From NCBI RefSeq assembly GCF_002087335.1, contig NZ_MWVJ01000033.1, forward strand, positions 62,001 through 126,000: DNA of 64,000 nucleotides, in the 5' to 3' direction. The position numbers and the translations under genes are program-made. This stretch comes from Pseudophaeobacter leonis (GTDB lineage: Bacteria > Pseudomonadota > Alphaproteobacteria > Rhodobacterales > Rhodobacteraceae). Below, piece by piece: positions 19,551 through 29,810 of the stretch. A model generated the notes under the pieces. That model ran no database searches and was not told the origin of the DNA. It worked only from the letters and a program-made list of their open reading frames with translations. How positions within the stretch are numbered: position 1 is the first letter of the stretch; each line of letters starts with the position of its first letter.

Positions 19551-19913
19551 TCACGCGGCGGGCGCCAGGGCAGTGACTTCGATCTCAATGCGGTATTTTG
19601 CATCAATCAGGCCGCATTCGATCATCGTCGCTGCTGGCGGGTTAGCGCCGAAGGCCTCGGCCAGCATTGGCCAGCAGGGTGCAAACTCTGCAGCGTCCGG
19701 CAGATAGTAGTTGACCCGCACCACATCGGCAAAACTCGCCCCGGCCTCGCCCAGGGCTTTTGCGATGGTTTCGAGCGCCGAGGCGCATTGCGTTGTGACA
19801 TCCGCGCCCTGCCCGCCCGTTCCGGCCACATGCACAAAACCGCCTGCGACAACGGCGCGGCAATAGCCCACTTTGGCCTCGAACTCACCGCCCGACGAAA
19901 TACGTTTGATCAT
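19551..19913 (-). CDS. RidA family enamine/imine deaminase
   Basis: The 120-residue YjgF/YER057c/UK114 protein hydrolyses reactive enamine or imine intermediates. The family signature appears as DVVRVNYYLPDAAEFAP, and the internal region has HVAGTGGQGADVTTQ. The residue matching the RidA catalytic Arg was not identified with certainty, so a subgroup outside RidA proper is possible. It lies downstream of the clpX terminator. Confidence 0.8.
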   Translation of the reverse strand: MIKRISSGGEFEAKVGYCRAVVAGGFVHVAGTGGQGADVTTQCASALETIAKALGEAGASFADVVRVNYYLPDAAEFAPCWPMLAEAFGANPPAATMIECGLIDAKYRIEIEVTALAPAA

Positions 19914-19957
19914 CTCTTCTTTCCCTTTGTGCCATTTGCTGTCGTTTGAGCTGCAAA

Positions 19958-19994
19958 CAAAAACGACGCAGGAAAAACCTGCGCCGTTTTTGTA
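19958..19994 (-). terminator. clpX terminator
   Basis: AACGaCGCAGG - AAAAA - CCTGCGcCGTT forms a near-perfect hairpin flanked by AAAAA and TTTTT, so it can act in both directions. It lies 22 bases downstream of the clpX stop on the minus strand and before ridA. Confidence 0.85.
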
Positions 19995-20015
19995 TCATTT
20001 AGCATTTGCAGAGAT

Positions 20016-21285
20016 TTAGCTCGCCGAAGCGGGCTCCTTTTCCGCATCCGAATGGATCATCAGCGGCTGCGCATCCGAAGTGACAGCCTCTTCGTTGACC
20101 ACAACCTTGGTGACGCTCTCCATTCCCGGCAGCTCGAACATGGTTTCCAGCAAAAGATCCTCAAGGATCGAGCGCAGACCACGGGCGCCGGGTTTTACGC
20201 TCGATCGCTCGCTTGGCAATAGCGCTCAGGGCTTCCTCTGTGAAATCCAGCTCGGTGTCTTCCAGCTCAAACAGGCGCTGGTACTGTTTCACCAGCGCAT
20301 TCTTTGGCTTGGTCAGGATGGTGACAAGCGCGTCCTCGTCCAGATCTTCCAGCGTTGCCAGAACCGGCAGACGGCCGACAAATTCCGGGATCAGACCAAA
20401 TTTCAGCAGATCCTCGGGCTCAAGATCCTGAAAGACCTCGCCAACACCGCGGTCATCATTGTTGCGCACATCGGCGCCAAAACCCATTGCTGAGCCCTTG
20501 CCACGCGCGGCGATGATGCGGTCAAGACCGGCAAAAGCGCCGCCGCAGATAAACAGGATATTGGTGGTATCCACCTGCAGGAATTCCTGCTGCGGATGCT
20601 TGCGGCCACCCTGCGGAGGCACGCTTGCGACAGTGCCTTCCATCAGTTTCAGCAGCGCCTGCTGCACACCCTCACCCGACACATCGCGGGTGATCGAGGG
20701 GTTTTCCGATTTGCGGGTGATCTTGTCGACTTCGTCAATGTAGACAATGCCGCGCTGCGCCCGCTCAACGTTGTATTCCGAGGATTGCAGCAGCTTGAGG
20801 ATAATGTTTTCAACATCCTCGCCGACATACCCGGCCTCGGTGAGGGTGGTGGCGTCCGCCATGGTAAAGGGCACATCCAGGATGCGCGCCAGCGTCTGCG
20901 CAAGCAGCGTCTTACCACAGCCGGTGGGGCCAATCAGCAGGATGTTGGATTTTGCCAGCTCGATATCATTGCCAGCCTTCTGCGCATGGTTCAGGCGTTT
21001 GTAGTGGTTATGAACCGCCACAGAGAGCACCTTTTTCGCCATGGCCTGACCAATAACATAGTCATCCAGAACCTGGCAGATGTCTTTCGGGCTGGGCACG
21101 CCATCTGTCGCTTTCAGGCCAGAGGCCTTGGTCTCCTCACGGATGATATCCATGCAGAGTTCGACGCATTCGTCGCAGATGAACACAGTGGGGCCCGCAA
21201 TCAGTTTGCGCACCTCATGCTGGCTTTTGCCACAAAAGCTGCAGTAAAGCGTGTTCTTGCTGTCGCCACTCGAATTCGTCGCCAT
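20016..21285 (-). CDS. clpX: ATP-dependent Clp protease ATP-binding subunit ClpX (frameshifted)
   Basis: ClpX unfolds substrates and feeds them to ClpP. The N-terminal zinc-binding domain has CSFCGKSQ...CDECVELC. Walker A is [10 protein letters not shown] and Walker B is [10 protein letters not shown]. The C-terminal region is in a shifted frame: ...[11 protein letters not shown] then [22 protein letters not shown] to the end at 20016. One extra C at 20190-20192 (ACCCGG for ACCGG) explains the break. The total would be about 422 residues, the normal length. As clpX is normally essential or highly conserved, this is best read as a sequence error. It lies directly after clpP. Confidence 0.93.
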
Positions 21286-21373
21286 GGTCTACCTTTCAGT
21301 CCGCTCGGACAGCCGGCTTCTCCGGGCTATCCGCCTATTTCCAGCTTATGACAGCCCATCCGCCGCCACAACG

Positions 21374-21407
21374 CCAAAATATGTGCCCCGTAAAATGCGG
21401 GACACAT
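21374..21407 (-). terminator. Terminator-like hairpin between clpP and clpX
   Basis: On the minus strand ATGTGTCCCG - loop - CGGGGCACAT pairs over ten bases with one mismatch and is followed by ATATTTT. It lies between the clpP stop and the clpX start, so it may partly end clpP transcription and let clpX use its own promoter. Confidence 0.6.
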
Positions 21408-21428
21408 GTTACTCTCGTTTAGCGCGCC

Positions 21429-22061
21429 TCAGCTCTCTTCTTCATCGCCCTTGGCGCGGTTTTCCACGATCTCGTCGATCAGGCCAAAGGCTTTGGCCTC
21501 TTCAGGATCCATAAAGTTGTCACGCTCCAGCGCGGCTTCAACCTTGTCCAGCTCCTGACCGGTGTGTTTGACGTAGATCTCGTTCAGGCGACGCTTCAGT
21601 TTCAGGGTCTCTTCGGCGTGGATCATAATGTCGGTGGCCTGGCCCTGGAAGCCGCCGGAGGGCTGGTGCACCATGACACGCGAGTTGGGCAGCGAGAAAC
21701 GCATGCCTTTTTCGCCAGCGGTCAACAGCAATGAGCCCATCGAGGCCGCCTGACCAATCACCAGGGTCGAGACCTTGGGTTTGATATACTGCATGGTGTC
21801 GTAGATCGACAGACCCGAGGTCACAACACCGCCGGGAGAGTTGATGTACATCGAGATTTCTTTTGAGGGATTCTCGGCCTCAAGGTGCAACAGCTGCGCC
21901 ACGATCAGCGAGGACATGCCATCATGCACAGGACCGTTCAGGAAGATGATCCGCTCTTTCAGCAGCCGGGAAAAGATATCATAGGCCCGCTCACCCCGGC
22001 TGGTCTGTTCGACCACCATGGGCACGAGGGTATTCATGTAAGTTTCTCTGGGATCAATCAT
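21429..22061 (-). CDS. clpP: ATP-dependent Clp protease proteolytic subunit ClpP
   Basis: The 210-residue serine protease subunit forms the degradation barrel with ClpX or ClpA. The catalytic Ser is in [14 protein letters not shown], the His in VMVHQPSGG, and the Asp lies further downstream in the [22 protein letters not shown] region. ATG 22061 ([19 protein letters not shown]) is preferred, matching alphaproteobacterial ClpP proteins. The upstream ATG at 22097 adds unrelated residues. Confidence 0.95.
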   Translation of the reverse strand: MIDPRETYMNTLVPMVVEQTSRGERAYDIFSRLLKERIIFLNGPVHDGMSSLIVAQLLHLEAENPSKEISMYINSPGGVVTSGLSIYDTMQYIKPKVSTLVIGQAASMGSLLLTAGEKGMRFSLPNSRVMVHQPSGGFQGQATDIMIHAEETLKLKRRLNEIYVKHTGQELDKVEAALERDNFMDPEEAKAFGLIDEIVENRAKGDEEES

Positions 22062-22420
22062 GCGAACCTGCCTGCGTTGTGTTATGTCCGGTACCATACC
22101 CGACAGAGTATTACCCGAGTCTTAGTATCGCCCCCTTAGGCCTGCAAGAGGTGGCGGTTGTTTTTACCGATCTCCTGCCAATCCGGCGCTGCTTGGTGGC
22201 GACCTGTGGCACTGGCGTCGCAAATCATCACAACGCGGTCGTAAATTCAGGGCTAGATGCGCCAAATGCGCAGTAGGAAAAGGCAGTAGAAAAAGACGGA
22301 CGCGGCCTGCTGTTTTTATGTCGCAAAGCCCAGCATTGCCGTTTGAGCCGCAACACCCGCGCCAAAACCAGTCCTTATCATGCCCAGCAGAGCTTGCCCG
22401 CTGTGGACCAGGAGCCCGCC
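22062..22420. promoter_or_regulatory. Divergent spacer between clpP and the GlxA-type gene
   Basis: The 359 bases hold no gene. They must contain the promoters of clpP (left) and the regulator gene (right). A clear -35/-10 pair could not be picked with confidence, and no hairpin or repeat stands out. Confidence 0.4.
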
Positions 22421-23428
22421 ATGACAGAAGATAATTTTGTTCAAAAAGGTGCATCCGCCACCCTGGAAGTTCCATTTGAGGGCACCGCACAGGATTTTTA
22501 CTTTCTCTTGCTGCCCAAGGCGACGATGCTGGCGGTGGCCGCCGCGATTGAGCCCCTGCGCATCGCAAATCAGGTCACAAATACAAAGCTTTATCGCTGG
22601 TTCATCCTGACCGAGGATGGCAAACCGATACGCTGCTCGAACGGCATGATGGTGACCCCGGACATGCCGCTGCAGCCAATGCCCTCTGATGCGATCGGGT
22701 TTGTCTGCGCCGGGGTTGAGCCACAAGCCACGGCCGGTGACGCAACCCTGAACTGGCTGCGCCGTGAGAGCCGGTTTGGCCGTTCGGTTGGCGGCATTTG
22801 CACCGGCGCCTTTGCGCTGGCTCAGGCAGGGCTGATCCGCGATCAGGCCTTTACCCTGCACTGGGAAAACCAGCCGGGGTTTCAGGAAAGCTATCCCGAC
22901 CTGCACCCGACCGCCAATAGTTTTGAAATCAGCGGGCCGTTGATGACCTGCGGCGGCGGCAATGCGGCGACCGACCTGATGCTCAACCTGATCGAAGCCC
23001 GTCATGGCAAACAGCTCGCCATCATTATCGCAGACATGTGCCTGCACGTGCGCTCAGGCGGTCAGGCCGCGCCGCAAAAATCGAACTACGCCGTCGCAAT
23101 CGGCAGTCGCAACCAGCGCCTGCTCAATGCCCTGCAACTGATGCAATCCGCCATAGAAGAGCCGCTCTCGATTGGCGCGCTCTGTGAGCAGCTCGACATC
23201 TCGCGGCGACAGTTGGAACGGCTGTTCTCGCGCTACCTGAACCAAAGCCCGATGCATGTATACTTTGACATGCGTCTCGCCCACGCCTTTGCCCTGATGA
23301 ATGAAACCTCCATGAGCGTGACCGAAATAGCACTGGCCTCGGGGTTCAACAGCTCGACCCATTTTTCACGACAGTTTAAACGCAAATTCGGCGCATCACC
23401 GCATTTTTTCCGCAAAGGCTGGAACTAG
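22421..23428 (+). CDS. GlxA-family transcriptional regulator (DJ-1/PfpI-AraC)
   Basis: The 335-residue protein has an N-terminal class I glutamine amidotransferase-like (DJ-1/PfpI) domain with the Cys elbow GGICTGAFALAQAG. The C-terminal AraC-type double helix-turn-helix reads LCEQLDISRRQLERLFSRYL and MSVTEIALASGFNSSTHFSRQFKRKFG. ATG 22421 is chosen over 22343 because CAGGAG precedes it. Relatives such as GbdR and CdhR control glycine betaine or carnitine catabolism. No such pathway gene is adjacent, so the effector is unknown. Confidence 0.85.
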   Translation: MTEDNFVQKGASATLEVPFEGTAQDFYFLLLPKATMLAVAAAIEPLRIANQVTNTKLYRWFILTEDGKPIRCSNGMMVTPDMPLQPMPSDAIGFVCAGVEPQATAGDATLNWLRRESRFGRSVGGICTGAFALAQAGLIRDQAFTLHWENQPGFQESYPDLHPTANSFEISGPLMTCGGGNAATDLMLNLIEARHGKQLAIIIADMCLHVRSGGQAAPQKSNYAVAIGSRNQRLLNALQLMQSAIEEPLSIGALCEQLDISRRQLERLFSRYLNQSPMHVYFDMRLAHAFALMNETSMSVTEIALASGFNSSTHFSRQFKRKFGASPHFFRKGWN

Positions 23429-23483
23429 TCCTCTCTGCTCGTGCGCCCTAAAACAAAGGGATAGCCCAGTTTACAAAGGAAAA

Positions 23484-23520
23484 AAGGGCCGCAGACGACC
23501 GCTGCGACCCTTGTATTTTG
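23484..23520 (+). terminator. Terminator of the GlxA-type gene
   Basis: AAGGG-cc-GCAG - loop - CTGC-ga-CCCTT followed by GTATTTTG lies 56 bases after the stop. The stem has a symmetrical 2-base internal loop. Confidence 0.75.
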
Positions 23521-23573
23521 TCTCTTTGAAAAACGGACCCACTAGCAGCCTTCAGAGGCTCAACTGGTGCGCA

Positions 23574-25212
23574 TCACGCAACGGCGTTGCAGGGTAGCGA
23601 GGCGGCCTCCGCATTGGCAAAATCCGTCAGCTCCTGTTTTGCGTCAGGCTCAGCTTCAGGATCTGGGGTCAGCACCAGGCCAAGGCTTTTACAAACCGGC
23701 AGTCGGCGAACGGCAAAGGCCTTGGCCCGGGCCTGCAGTACCGCCAGATTTTCCGCGTCATGTTCAAGCACGCGTCCTTCGTGTTGCAGCCGATGCCCCT
23801 GGGCCGACAGAATGCTCCAGACCAACGCGGCCCAGTCCATCGGATCCTGTTTTCCCTCACTCAGGGCTAGCAAGAACAGTTGCTCAAAGCGATCCAGCGC
23901 CACAGCGCTGCCGGTGACGGGCGACGCCAGAAAGCCGAGGGTATCGCTGTCTTCTGCCCGTTTGCAAATCGCCTGATTAAAGACCTGGCACCGCTCGCGG
24001 CGCGCCTCCAGCCCCTCAAGCGGCAAACAGGGCGCCAGAATGCCCGAACCCACAAGGATCGTCAGCAGGCGGGAAATCTCGCGCCAGGTCATGCGGCCAA
24101 AAACTCCCTGATCCAACAGGTTACGCACCCGTTGCAGGCCCTGAACTGAGAGCTTCCAGAATTGGCCCGTATTCTGCATGGTCCAACGCGATTTCACCCA
24201 GACGCCAGTTCTGCTTTACCTGGCCGCCATTATAGCGCGTCATCAGGTTAAGCGGGGTCTGGAACCAGGCGCCGATAGCGCCGCGCTCTGTAAGTTTTTG
24301 CGCGCCTTTAACAAAAAGATCGGTACGGAATTGCTCGTTGATCAGAACATCACGCAGGCTTTCGCGCTGCACGGGATCACTCTGGGCGTCCAGCACCGCA
24401 ATCTGCTGCGGCGTCAGCGAAAGGTCATCCAGGTGTTCCATGATATTGGAAGACCCCAGAAAGCTCACCTTGGCCTGTGACAGGTCTGCGGCCATATCGG
24501 CAAAATGAAAGGGGGTCCAATCCGCGTTGAACAGCTCATGCGCAAGGTAGTTGCGCGACATTGAGGCGGCACTCTCCAGCCGGGCGCTGGCAGAGGGGTT
24601 ATCGCGAAAAAACTTGGCCCCTGCCTGTTCCAGCTGTCTGGCAAAATCCAGAGCCTCATCAATTCTATTCTCCAGAGGTCCTGTGCCCTGGGCGGCCCGG
24701 TCAACCAGAATACGCCGCAGCGGCATCGCTGTGGCCCAGGCCGAAAGCGAGTTGAAACTCACATAGAGCATCCCGCCCGCCTTCAGGCGCCGACCGATAA
24801 AATCAATGATAAGCTGCTGATTTTCGCGAGATACCCAGCTCATAACCCCATGCAGCGCAATGACGTCGAATTGCTCCGGCAGGGCAGTTTCCTGATCAAA
24901 ATCAGCAAATGAGCGCTCATAGAAGTGAACATTATCCAACTGCGCCTCTTCGGCCAGCTCAATGGCACCTGCGATATGGGCCGGGTTAAAGTCCATCGCG
25001 TGAAAATCGATATGCGGATTGGACGCTGCCAGAACGTTTGCTGTGAAACCCTGGCCACAGCCCAATTCGCAATAGCTGAGGCTCTTTTTGTTCAATCCAT
25101 GTCTCTGCCCCCGAGAGACGGCTGCCATAGCCATCATCGTCGGTGCCAACTCGTTGAAAAAGTCATGAGTATAGTCAAGGTCGGCTACATAGCCGGAGGT
25201 CCAATCGCCCAT
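23574..25212 (-). CDS. SAM-dependent methyltransferase with methyltransferase regulatory domain (frameshifted)
   Basis: Two overlapping frames form a protein of about 545 residues. The N-terminal 200 residues are a class I methyltransferase (SAM motif YCELGCGQGFTANVLA, then DFHAMDFNPAHI and ALHGVMSWV). The middle resembles the methyltransferase regulatory domain of PF10119. The C-terminal part (MTWREISRLLTILVGSGILAP...) is in another frame. The first frame stops at 24121, and an indel near 24145-24160 between GPILEAL and VQGLQRVRNLL accounts for the break. Substrate unknown. The gene has no co-directional neighbours within 350 bases. Confidence 0.75.
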
Positions 25213-25581
25213 AAACTACCCTTTGGTATAAATTGAAGACAAGGTTCCAGGCCAAATTGTCTAAAATTGATGATGAAGAGGTTAATCGGGCCGAAAATTC
25301 AGACGAAATTGTCCATTTTTTTCGCCATCCCCATTGGCAAGATCCCGAGAGTCAGGCCTTCACGGCCTCGCCTTGCACAGCGCACAAACGCGCCGTGATT
25401 TGGAATGGAAGCTGTTTCAGATGCAGGGGGGGGGCTCAGGGGGCAGCGGCCAGCGCTCAAACAAGCACATGGTTTTTCGACCCAAATGAGATCAGCCTGA
25501 GACCAAGCGCTGGCAATCCAGTCGCAGAAAACCCCTGTAAGGCCCGGATCGCTCCAGGTCTTACAGGGTCACCTCTATCGG
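25213..25581. other. AT-richer gene-free spacer before the sox cluster
   Basis: The spacer holds no convincing gene. The first 100 bases are AT-rich and probably contain the methyltransferase promoter. The last 60 contain the soxCD terminator. An open frame on the plus strand here runs into the soxD 3' end without a ribosome site and is not supported. Confidence 0.5.
25526..25568 (-). terminator. Terminator of soxCD
   Basis: On the minus strand CCCTGTAAG - 18-base inner region with secondary pairing - CTTACAGGG is followed by GTTTTC. It lies 14 bases after the soxD stop and ends the sox transcripts. Confidence 0.8.
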
Positions 25582-26643
25582 TTATTCAAACGATTTGAGG
25601 TAGGTGACAACGGCCTCAATATCGGCCTCTTTGCGCAGGCCAGCAAAGGACATTTTGGTGCCCTTCATGTATTTGCGTGGCTTGGTCAGGAAGGCCGCAA
25701 GCTCTTCTTCGGTCCAGACCAAGCCGGTCTCGCCTGCAGCCCGCATGCCCTTGGAGTACTTGAACCCACCGGCCTGACCAACGGCGGCTCCGACAATCCC
25801 GTTCAGCAGCGGGCCGGTGCTGTGTTTGGCCCCCTCGCCGACCTTGTGACAGGCCTTGCACTTTTTAAAGACATTGGCGCCCTTGGCCAAAAGCTCCGGG
25901 TCCAACGCCACCTCCTCGACAGCCGCCTCTGCAACCGGTTCTGCAACGGGTTCTACAACAGCCACCTCTTCTGCTGCCGCCTGGGCGACAACCGGAACGG
26001 CGGCGGCGCTCTCTTCTTGCGGTGTTACGTCGAGAACCCGCGCCCGCATAGTGATCTCAACGCTCTCTTTACAGTCCTGCATGCAGGGCTCTGACGTCCA
26101 AAAGTGCTTTTCGCTCTGCAGCCGGTCATCGACAATAAACCCATCCGCATTCGGCAGCGTGACCTCGGAGAATGTCTCATTCGAGAGCACAAAATCGTCG
26201 TCCACCAGATCGTTGGAATAGAGGATATAGGCGACGATGGCATAGACCTCGTCAGGCTCGAGCGTCTGTGCCGCACCAAAGGGCATCGAACGGTTCACAT
26301 AGTCCCAGGTGGTGGACAGATAGGGCCAGTACGATCCAACCGTCTTGAGCGGGTCATCATGGTCCAGGGTGCCGTGGCCGCCTGCAAGTTTGGGCCAGTT
26401 GTCGACCCCTTCGGCAAAATCGCCATGGCAGGCAGCGCATTTCTCGGCAAAGACCTCTTCGCCGACCAATACATCGCCCGATCCTGCAGGCAACCCAGTA
26501 CCATCCGGAGAGACGTCGCTATCCCAGGCCGCAATTTCTTCCGGCAGGGCCGTACCGCCAAGACCACAGGTACCTGCATAGGCAGGCAGGCTAAGCGCCA
26601 GCGAGACAGCTGCTCCGGCGATAACTTTAGGAAACTTCGACAT
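25582..26643 (-). CDS. soxD: SoxD, diheme cytochrome c of sulfur dehydrogenase
   Basis: The 353-residue exported cytochrome starts at ATG 26643 with GAGGCAGAAA before it. It has a signal peptide ending AYAG and two heme c sites, CAACH in the first domain and CKACH in the second. A long Ala/Val/Glu/Pro linker (about 225-260) joins the domains. It takes electrons from the SoxC molybdenum site when the SoxY-bound sulfane is oxidised, raising thiosulfate oxidation from two to eight electrons. Its start overlaps the soxC end by 17 bases. Confidence 0.93.
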   Translation of the reverse strand: MSKFPKVIAGAAVSLALSLPAYAGTCGLGGTALPEEIAAWDSDVSPDGTGLPAGSGDVLVGEEVFAEKCAACHGDFAEGVDNWPKLAGGHGTLDHDDPLKTVGSYWPYLSTTWDYVNRSMPFGAAQTLEPDEVYAIVAYILYSNDLVDDDFVLSNETFSEVTLPNADGFIVDDRLQSEKHFWTSEPCMQDCKESVEITMRARVLDVTPQEESAAAVPVVAQAAAEEVAVVEPVAEPVAEAAVEEVALDPELLAKGANVFKKCKACHKVGEGAKHSTGPLLNGIVGAAVGQAGGFKYSKGMRAAGETGLVWTEEELAAFLTKPRKYMKGTKMSFAGLRKEADIEAVVTYLKSFE

Positions 26644-27907
26644 TTTCTGCCTCCCCATCAGCCTTGACCCACCAGGTCTGGATGGCATTGTTGTGATAGA
26701 TGGAATTGAGACCGCGCACCTCGCGCAGCTCGCTTTTGCTCGGCTGCACATAGCCAGAACTGTCGCGTGCCCGGCTTTGCAACAGCATCTCTGAGCCGTC
26801 CCAGTTGATGTCGAGGTAAAAACGCGTCAGCGCCTTGTCGACACCCGGAGCGCCCAGACGCGCCTCAGACCAGCTTTTGCCACCATCAATCGACACATCA
26901 ACGCCGGTTCTGGATCCCCGTCCTGACCAGGCGAGACCAGTGATGACCAGCGGCCCAGAGCCATGGGTGATCGGTGCCTGCGGGCTGGGGCTGGTGACGA
27001 CGGATTTGGCATCCATCTCCCAGGTCCATTTGCGCGCCACGCCGTTTTCCAGCGTATCGGTGTATTTCGAGGTCTCTTCGCGGCTCTCGACCGGGCCATC
27101 CATGACCTCGATGCGGCGCAGCCACTTGATCCACATGTTGCCTTCCCAGCCGGGGACAACCAGACGCACCGGATAGCCGTGCTCTTTGCGCAGGGCTTCG
27201 CCATTGGCCTTAAAGGCCACCAGCACATCGTCCAGCGCTTTTTCCAGCGGAATGGAGCGTCCGTTTGACGAGGCATCAGCGCCTTCGACATAGACCCATT
27301 TGTCTTTGAAATCGCCTGCAGCGGCAAGGCCAGCTTCTTCGAGGAGGGTTCGCAGCGAGACGCCGGAATATTCCATATTGTGGATCATGCCGTGGGTGAA
27401 CTGCGCGCCATTGAGCTGGGCGCCTGCCCATTCCATGCCCGAGTTGGCGGCACATTCGCAGAAATACACCCGGTTTTCCCGTGGGAAACGCTCAAGATCG
27501 GCATAGGAGAACACCAGCGGTGTGTCCACCAGCCCGTTGATCATCAGGCGGTAGTCCTGCTTGGTCAGCTCAATCGCGCCAGAGTGATGCCGCTCAAAGG
27601 CACAGCCCTGCGGCGTGATGGTGCCATCCAGCGCGTGAATAGGTGTGAAGTTGATCGAGCTGATGGTATCCGCCGTCAGCCATTCCACATTGCGCCGCAC
27701 CACATCCTGTTCAAACTGGATCGGCAGCCCATAAGGGGTTGCATCAACGCCGTCGCCCAAACCACTGGCCCAGTCCTGCACCTCGGTGATCAAAGGGTCC
27801 GGCCCTGCGGCCTGTGCCGCACTCGCGGCTGCGGCTGTGGCTCCAGCAGCGGCACCGGCCAGAAACTGGCGGCGCGAGGGCGCAAATGTCTTTGCTTTAT
27901 CGCTCAT
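26627..27907 (-). CDS. soxC: SoxC, molybdopterin sulfane dehydrogenase
   Basis: The 426-residue Tat-exported enzyme (APSRRQFLAG) belongs to the sulfite-oxidase family. The molybdenum-binding Cys lies in VYFCECAANSGMEW. Other conserved stretches are GCAFERHHSG, YPVRLVVPGWEGNMWIKWLRRIEV and the Ig-like dimerisation domain with ITGLAWSGRGSR. With SoxD it oxidises SoxY-cysteine-S-sulfane. ATG 27907 has GGAGG upstream. A SoxR-like operator lies 26 bases before it. Confidence 0.94.
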   Translation of the reverse strand: MSDKAKTFAPSRRQFLAGAAAGATAAAASAAQAAGPDPLITEVQDWASGLGDGVDATPYGLPIQFEQDVVRRNVEWLTADTISSINFTPIHALDGTITPQGCAFERHHSGAIELTKQDYRLMINGLVDTPLVFSYADLERFPRENRVYFCECAANSGMEWAGAQLNGAQFTHGMIHNMEYSGVSLRTLLEEAGLAAAGDFKDKWVYVEGADASSNGRSIPLEKALDDVLVAFKANGEALRKEHGYPVRLVVPGWEGNMWIKWLRRIEVMDGPVESREETSKYTDTLENGVARKWTWEMDAKSVVTSPSPQAPITHGSGPLVITGLAWSGRGSRTGVDVSIDGGKSWSEARLGAPGVDKALTRFYLDINWDGSEMLLQSRARDSSGYVQPSKSELREVRGLNSIYHNNAIQTWWVKADGEAENVEVS

Positions 27908-27932
27908 CTTCTCTTGCCTCCTTACATAGACC

Positions 27933-27950
27933 AATTCAATTAGATGAATT
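27933..27950. promoter_or_regulatory. SoxR-like operator upstream of soxC
   Basis: AATTCA-ATTAGA-TGAATT is a perfect inverted repeat with a 6-base spacer. It is the same geometry as the site before soxX. It lies between soxB and soxC, 26 bases before the soxC start, suggesting soxCD has its own SoxR-controlled promoter. Confidence 0.7.
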
Positions 27951-27971
27951 CGTCAGAGCAAAACATTTTGG

Positions 27972-27995
27972 TCTCTGGGTTTTATCTCTGGGTTT
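27972..27995. repeat. Short direct repeat in the soxB-soxC spacer
   Basis: TCTCTGGGTTT occurs twice with a period of 13 bases, between the operator and the hairpin that follows soxB. Confidence 0.7.
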
Positions 27996-28026
27996 GGCGC
28001 CCGAACCTCCCGGCTCAGGCGCCAAA
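27993..28026 (-). terminator. Hairpin directly after soxB
   Basis: TTTGGCGCC ... GGCGCCAAA is a perfect 9-bp inverted repeat with a 16-base loop starting at the base after the soxB stop. No U-tract follows on the minus strand, so it may protect the mRNA end or slow readthrough rather than terminate fully. Confidence 0.6.
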
Positions 28027-29737
28027 TCAGAGGCGGGGCCAGGCCCCGACCACATTGACCGATGTATTTGGGGTGACAGAAACTGTCCCCTGTTTGCGGA
28101 TATGGTCTTCGACCACATCCCAGATCATTGGGCCTTCGGTGCCTTCATTGACGCTGGCCCAGCCAGAGACCACGTAGGATTTGCTGGCATCGATTTTCTC
28201 ACCGGTTTTCAGCAGGGTCATCTCGCTGATACGCGCGCCTTGCGGTTTGGTGATGTCGATCCGGTAGCCCATGCCACCGATGCGCACCATGTCACCGCCC
28301 TGCTGGTAATAGGGGTCCGGATTAAAGATGTTATCGGCCACGTCCTCAAGGATCACCTTGATGAATTCACCCGTCATTTCAGAGCGGTAGGCGGCGCCAT
28401 AGCTCATCGAGGTGACGTTCCAGATGTCTTCGCGGGTGATGTCGTCGCCGGGGTTCAGCGATGGCCCCCACCGCACACCGGGCGACATGGCGATGTCGGC
28501 GTCGCGCTCGCTGAGCAGGGCGTCACAGATCAGATCATCCCAGGTGCCGTTGAAATTGCCGCGCCGATAGAGCAGCGAATCCAGCTGGCAGATCACCTCT
28601 GCCAGCTGGTCCGCATAGGGCGCGCGCTGCTCGTCGATGATCTTTGGTGATGACAGGATCCGGCGCGATCACATCCGCAAAGATCGGGATCAGCTTGTGG
28701 CGAATGCCCATCATCTGACCGTCGCGCACATCGAGATCAACCCGGCTGACAAATTTCCCGTTGGAGCCCGAGGCAATGATATGGGTTTTGCCAACCAGAA
28801 CCGGCTCGGGCAGCGCATCATGGGTGTGACCCGACAGGATCACATCAATGCCAGTGACCACGCTGGCCATCTTTTTGTCGACGTCAAAGCCGTTATGCGA
28901 CAGCAAAACCACCACATCGGCGCCCGCAGCGCGGACCTCGTCAACCATGTCCTGCATGTGCTCATCGCGAATACCAAATGAATACTCCGGGAACATCCAG
29001 CCGGGGTTGGCAATGGGCATATAGGGGAAGGCCTGGCCGATAACGGCGACCTTTGCGCCACCGCGGTCAAAGAATTTATAGGGCTTGAACAGCTCGGCAG
29101 GCTCGTCCCACTCACTGTCAAAGATGTTCTGACCCAGGGCGGCAAAGGGTAGACCTTCGACGATTTCATTCACCCGGTCCGAGCCCAGAGTGAACTCCCA
29201 GTGGAAGGTCATCGCATCGGGTTTCAGCGCATTCATCACATTGACCATGTCCTGACCGGCCGTGTGATGACAGGTGTAGGATCCATGCCAGGTGTCGCCG
29301 CCGTCCAGCAGCAAGGCGTCCGGGCGCGCGGCGCGAATGGCATTGAGCACGGTCGAGACCCGGTCCAGACCGCCAACCCGGCCATAGCCCTGCGCCAGCG
29401 ACGAGAAATCATCATGTGTCAGCGCATAGGCCGAGGGGCTGCCGTCAGCAATGCCATAGGCGCGGCGAAAATCAGCGCCAGTGATATGCGGCACATGGCC
29501 CTTGTTGCCGCCAACGCCCAGATTGACCGAGGGCTCGCGAAAGTAGATCGGTTTCAGCTGCGCATGAATATCAGTGATATGGATCAGGCTGATATTGCCA
29601 TAGGTGTCAAACTCCAGCAGCTGGTCCTGCGTCAGGCTCTGCTGCGCGGCCAATCGGCCCCAGTTGCCAAATCCAGAAGCCCCGACCAGGGCCGAGGCGT
29701 CCATCGATACCTGCAAAAAGTCACGGCGCGAGATCAT
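28027..29737 (-). CDS. soxB: SoxB, S-sulfothiosulfate hydrolase (frameshifted)
   Basis: SoxB is a dimanganese enzyme that removes sulfate from SoxY-bound thiosulfonate. The N-terminus is a Tat signal (SRRDFLQ). The metallophosphoesterase motifs are HITDIHAQL, LLDGGDTWHGS, MTFHWEFTLGSD and VLLSHNGFDVDKK with GHTHD. The 5'-nucleotidase-type C-terminal domain begins after a break at 28643-28645, where AAAG for AAG shifts the frame. Corrected, VITKIIDEQRAPYADQL continues to the stop at 28027, giving about 569 residues. All metal-binding motifs are intact. A SoxR-like site lies 45 bases upstream of the start. Confidence 0.93.
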
Positions 29738-29781
29738 GTCTATCTGTCTTCCTGTTGGTCATGAGCAGCAAATATGATTCA

Positions 29782-29799
29782 TATTCGCATCTATGAATT
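29782..29799. promoter_or_regulatory. SoxR-like operator upstream of soxB
   Basis: TATTCG-CATCTA-TGAATT keeps the half-site spacing of the perfect sites, with one degenerate half. It lies 45 bases before soxB and just after the soxA terminator hairpin, consistent with a separate soxB transcript. Confidence 0.55.
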
Positions 29800-29810
29800 T
29801 GTTAAGTGCG

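Noticed and set aside
20016-20219. Separate 67-residue gene after a truncated clpX
   Set aside because: Its residues are the normal ClpX C-terminus. A single extra C explains the break.
25233-25598. 121-residue frame before the sox cluster
   Set aside because: Runs into the soxD 3' end, has no ribosome site and crosses the soxCD terminator.
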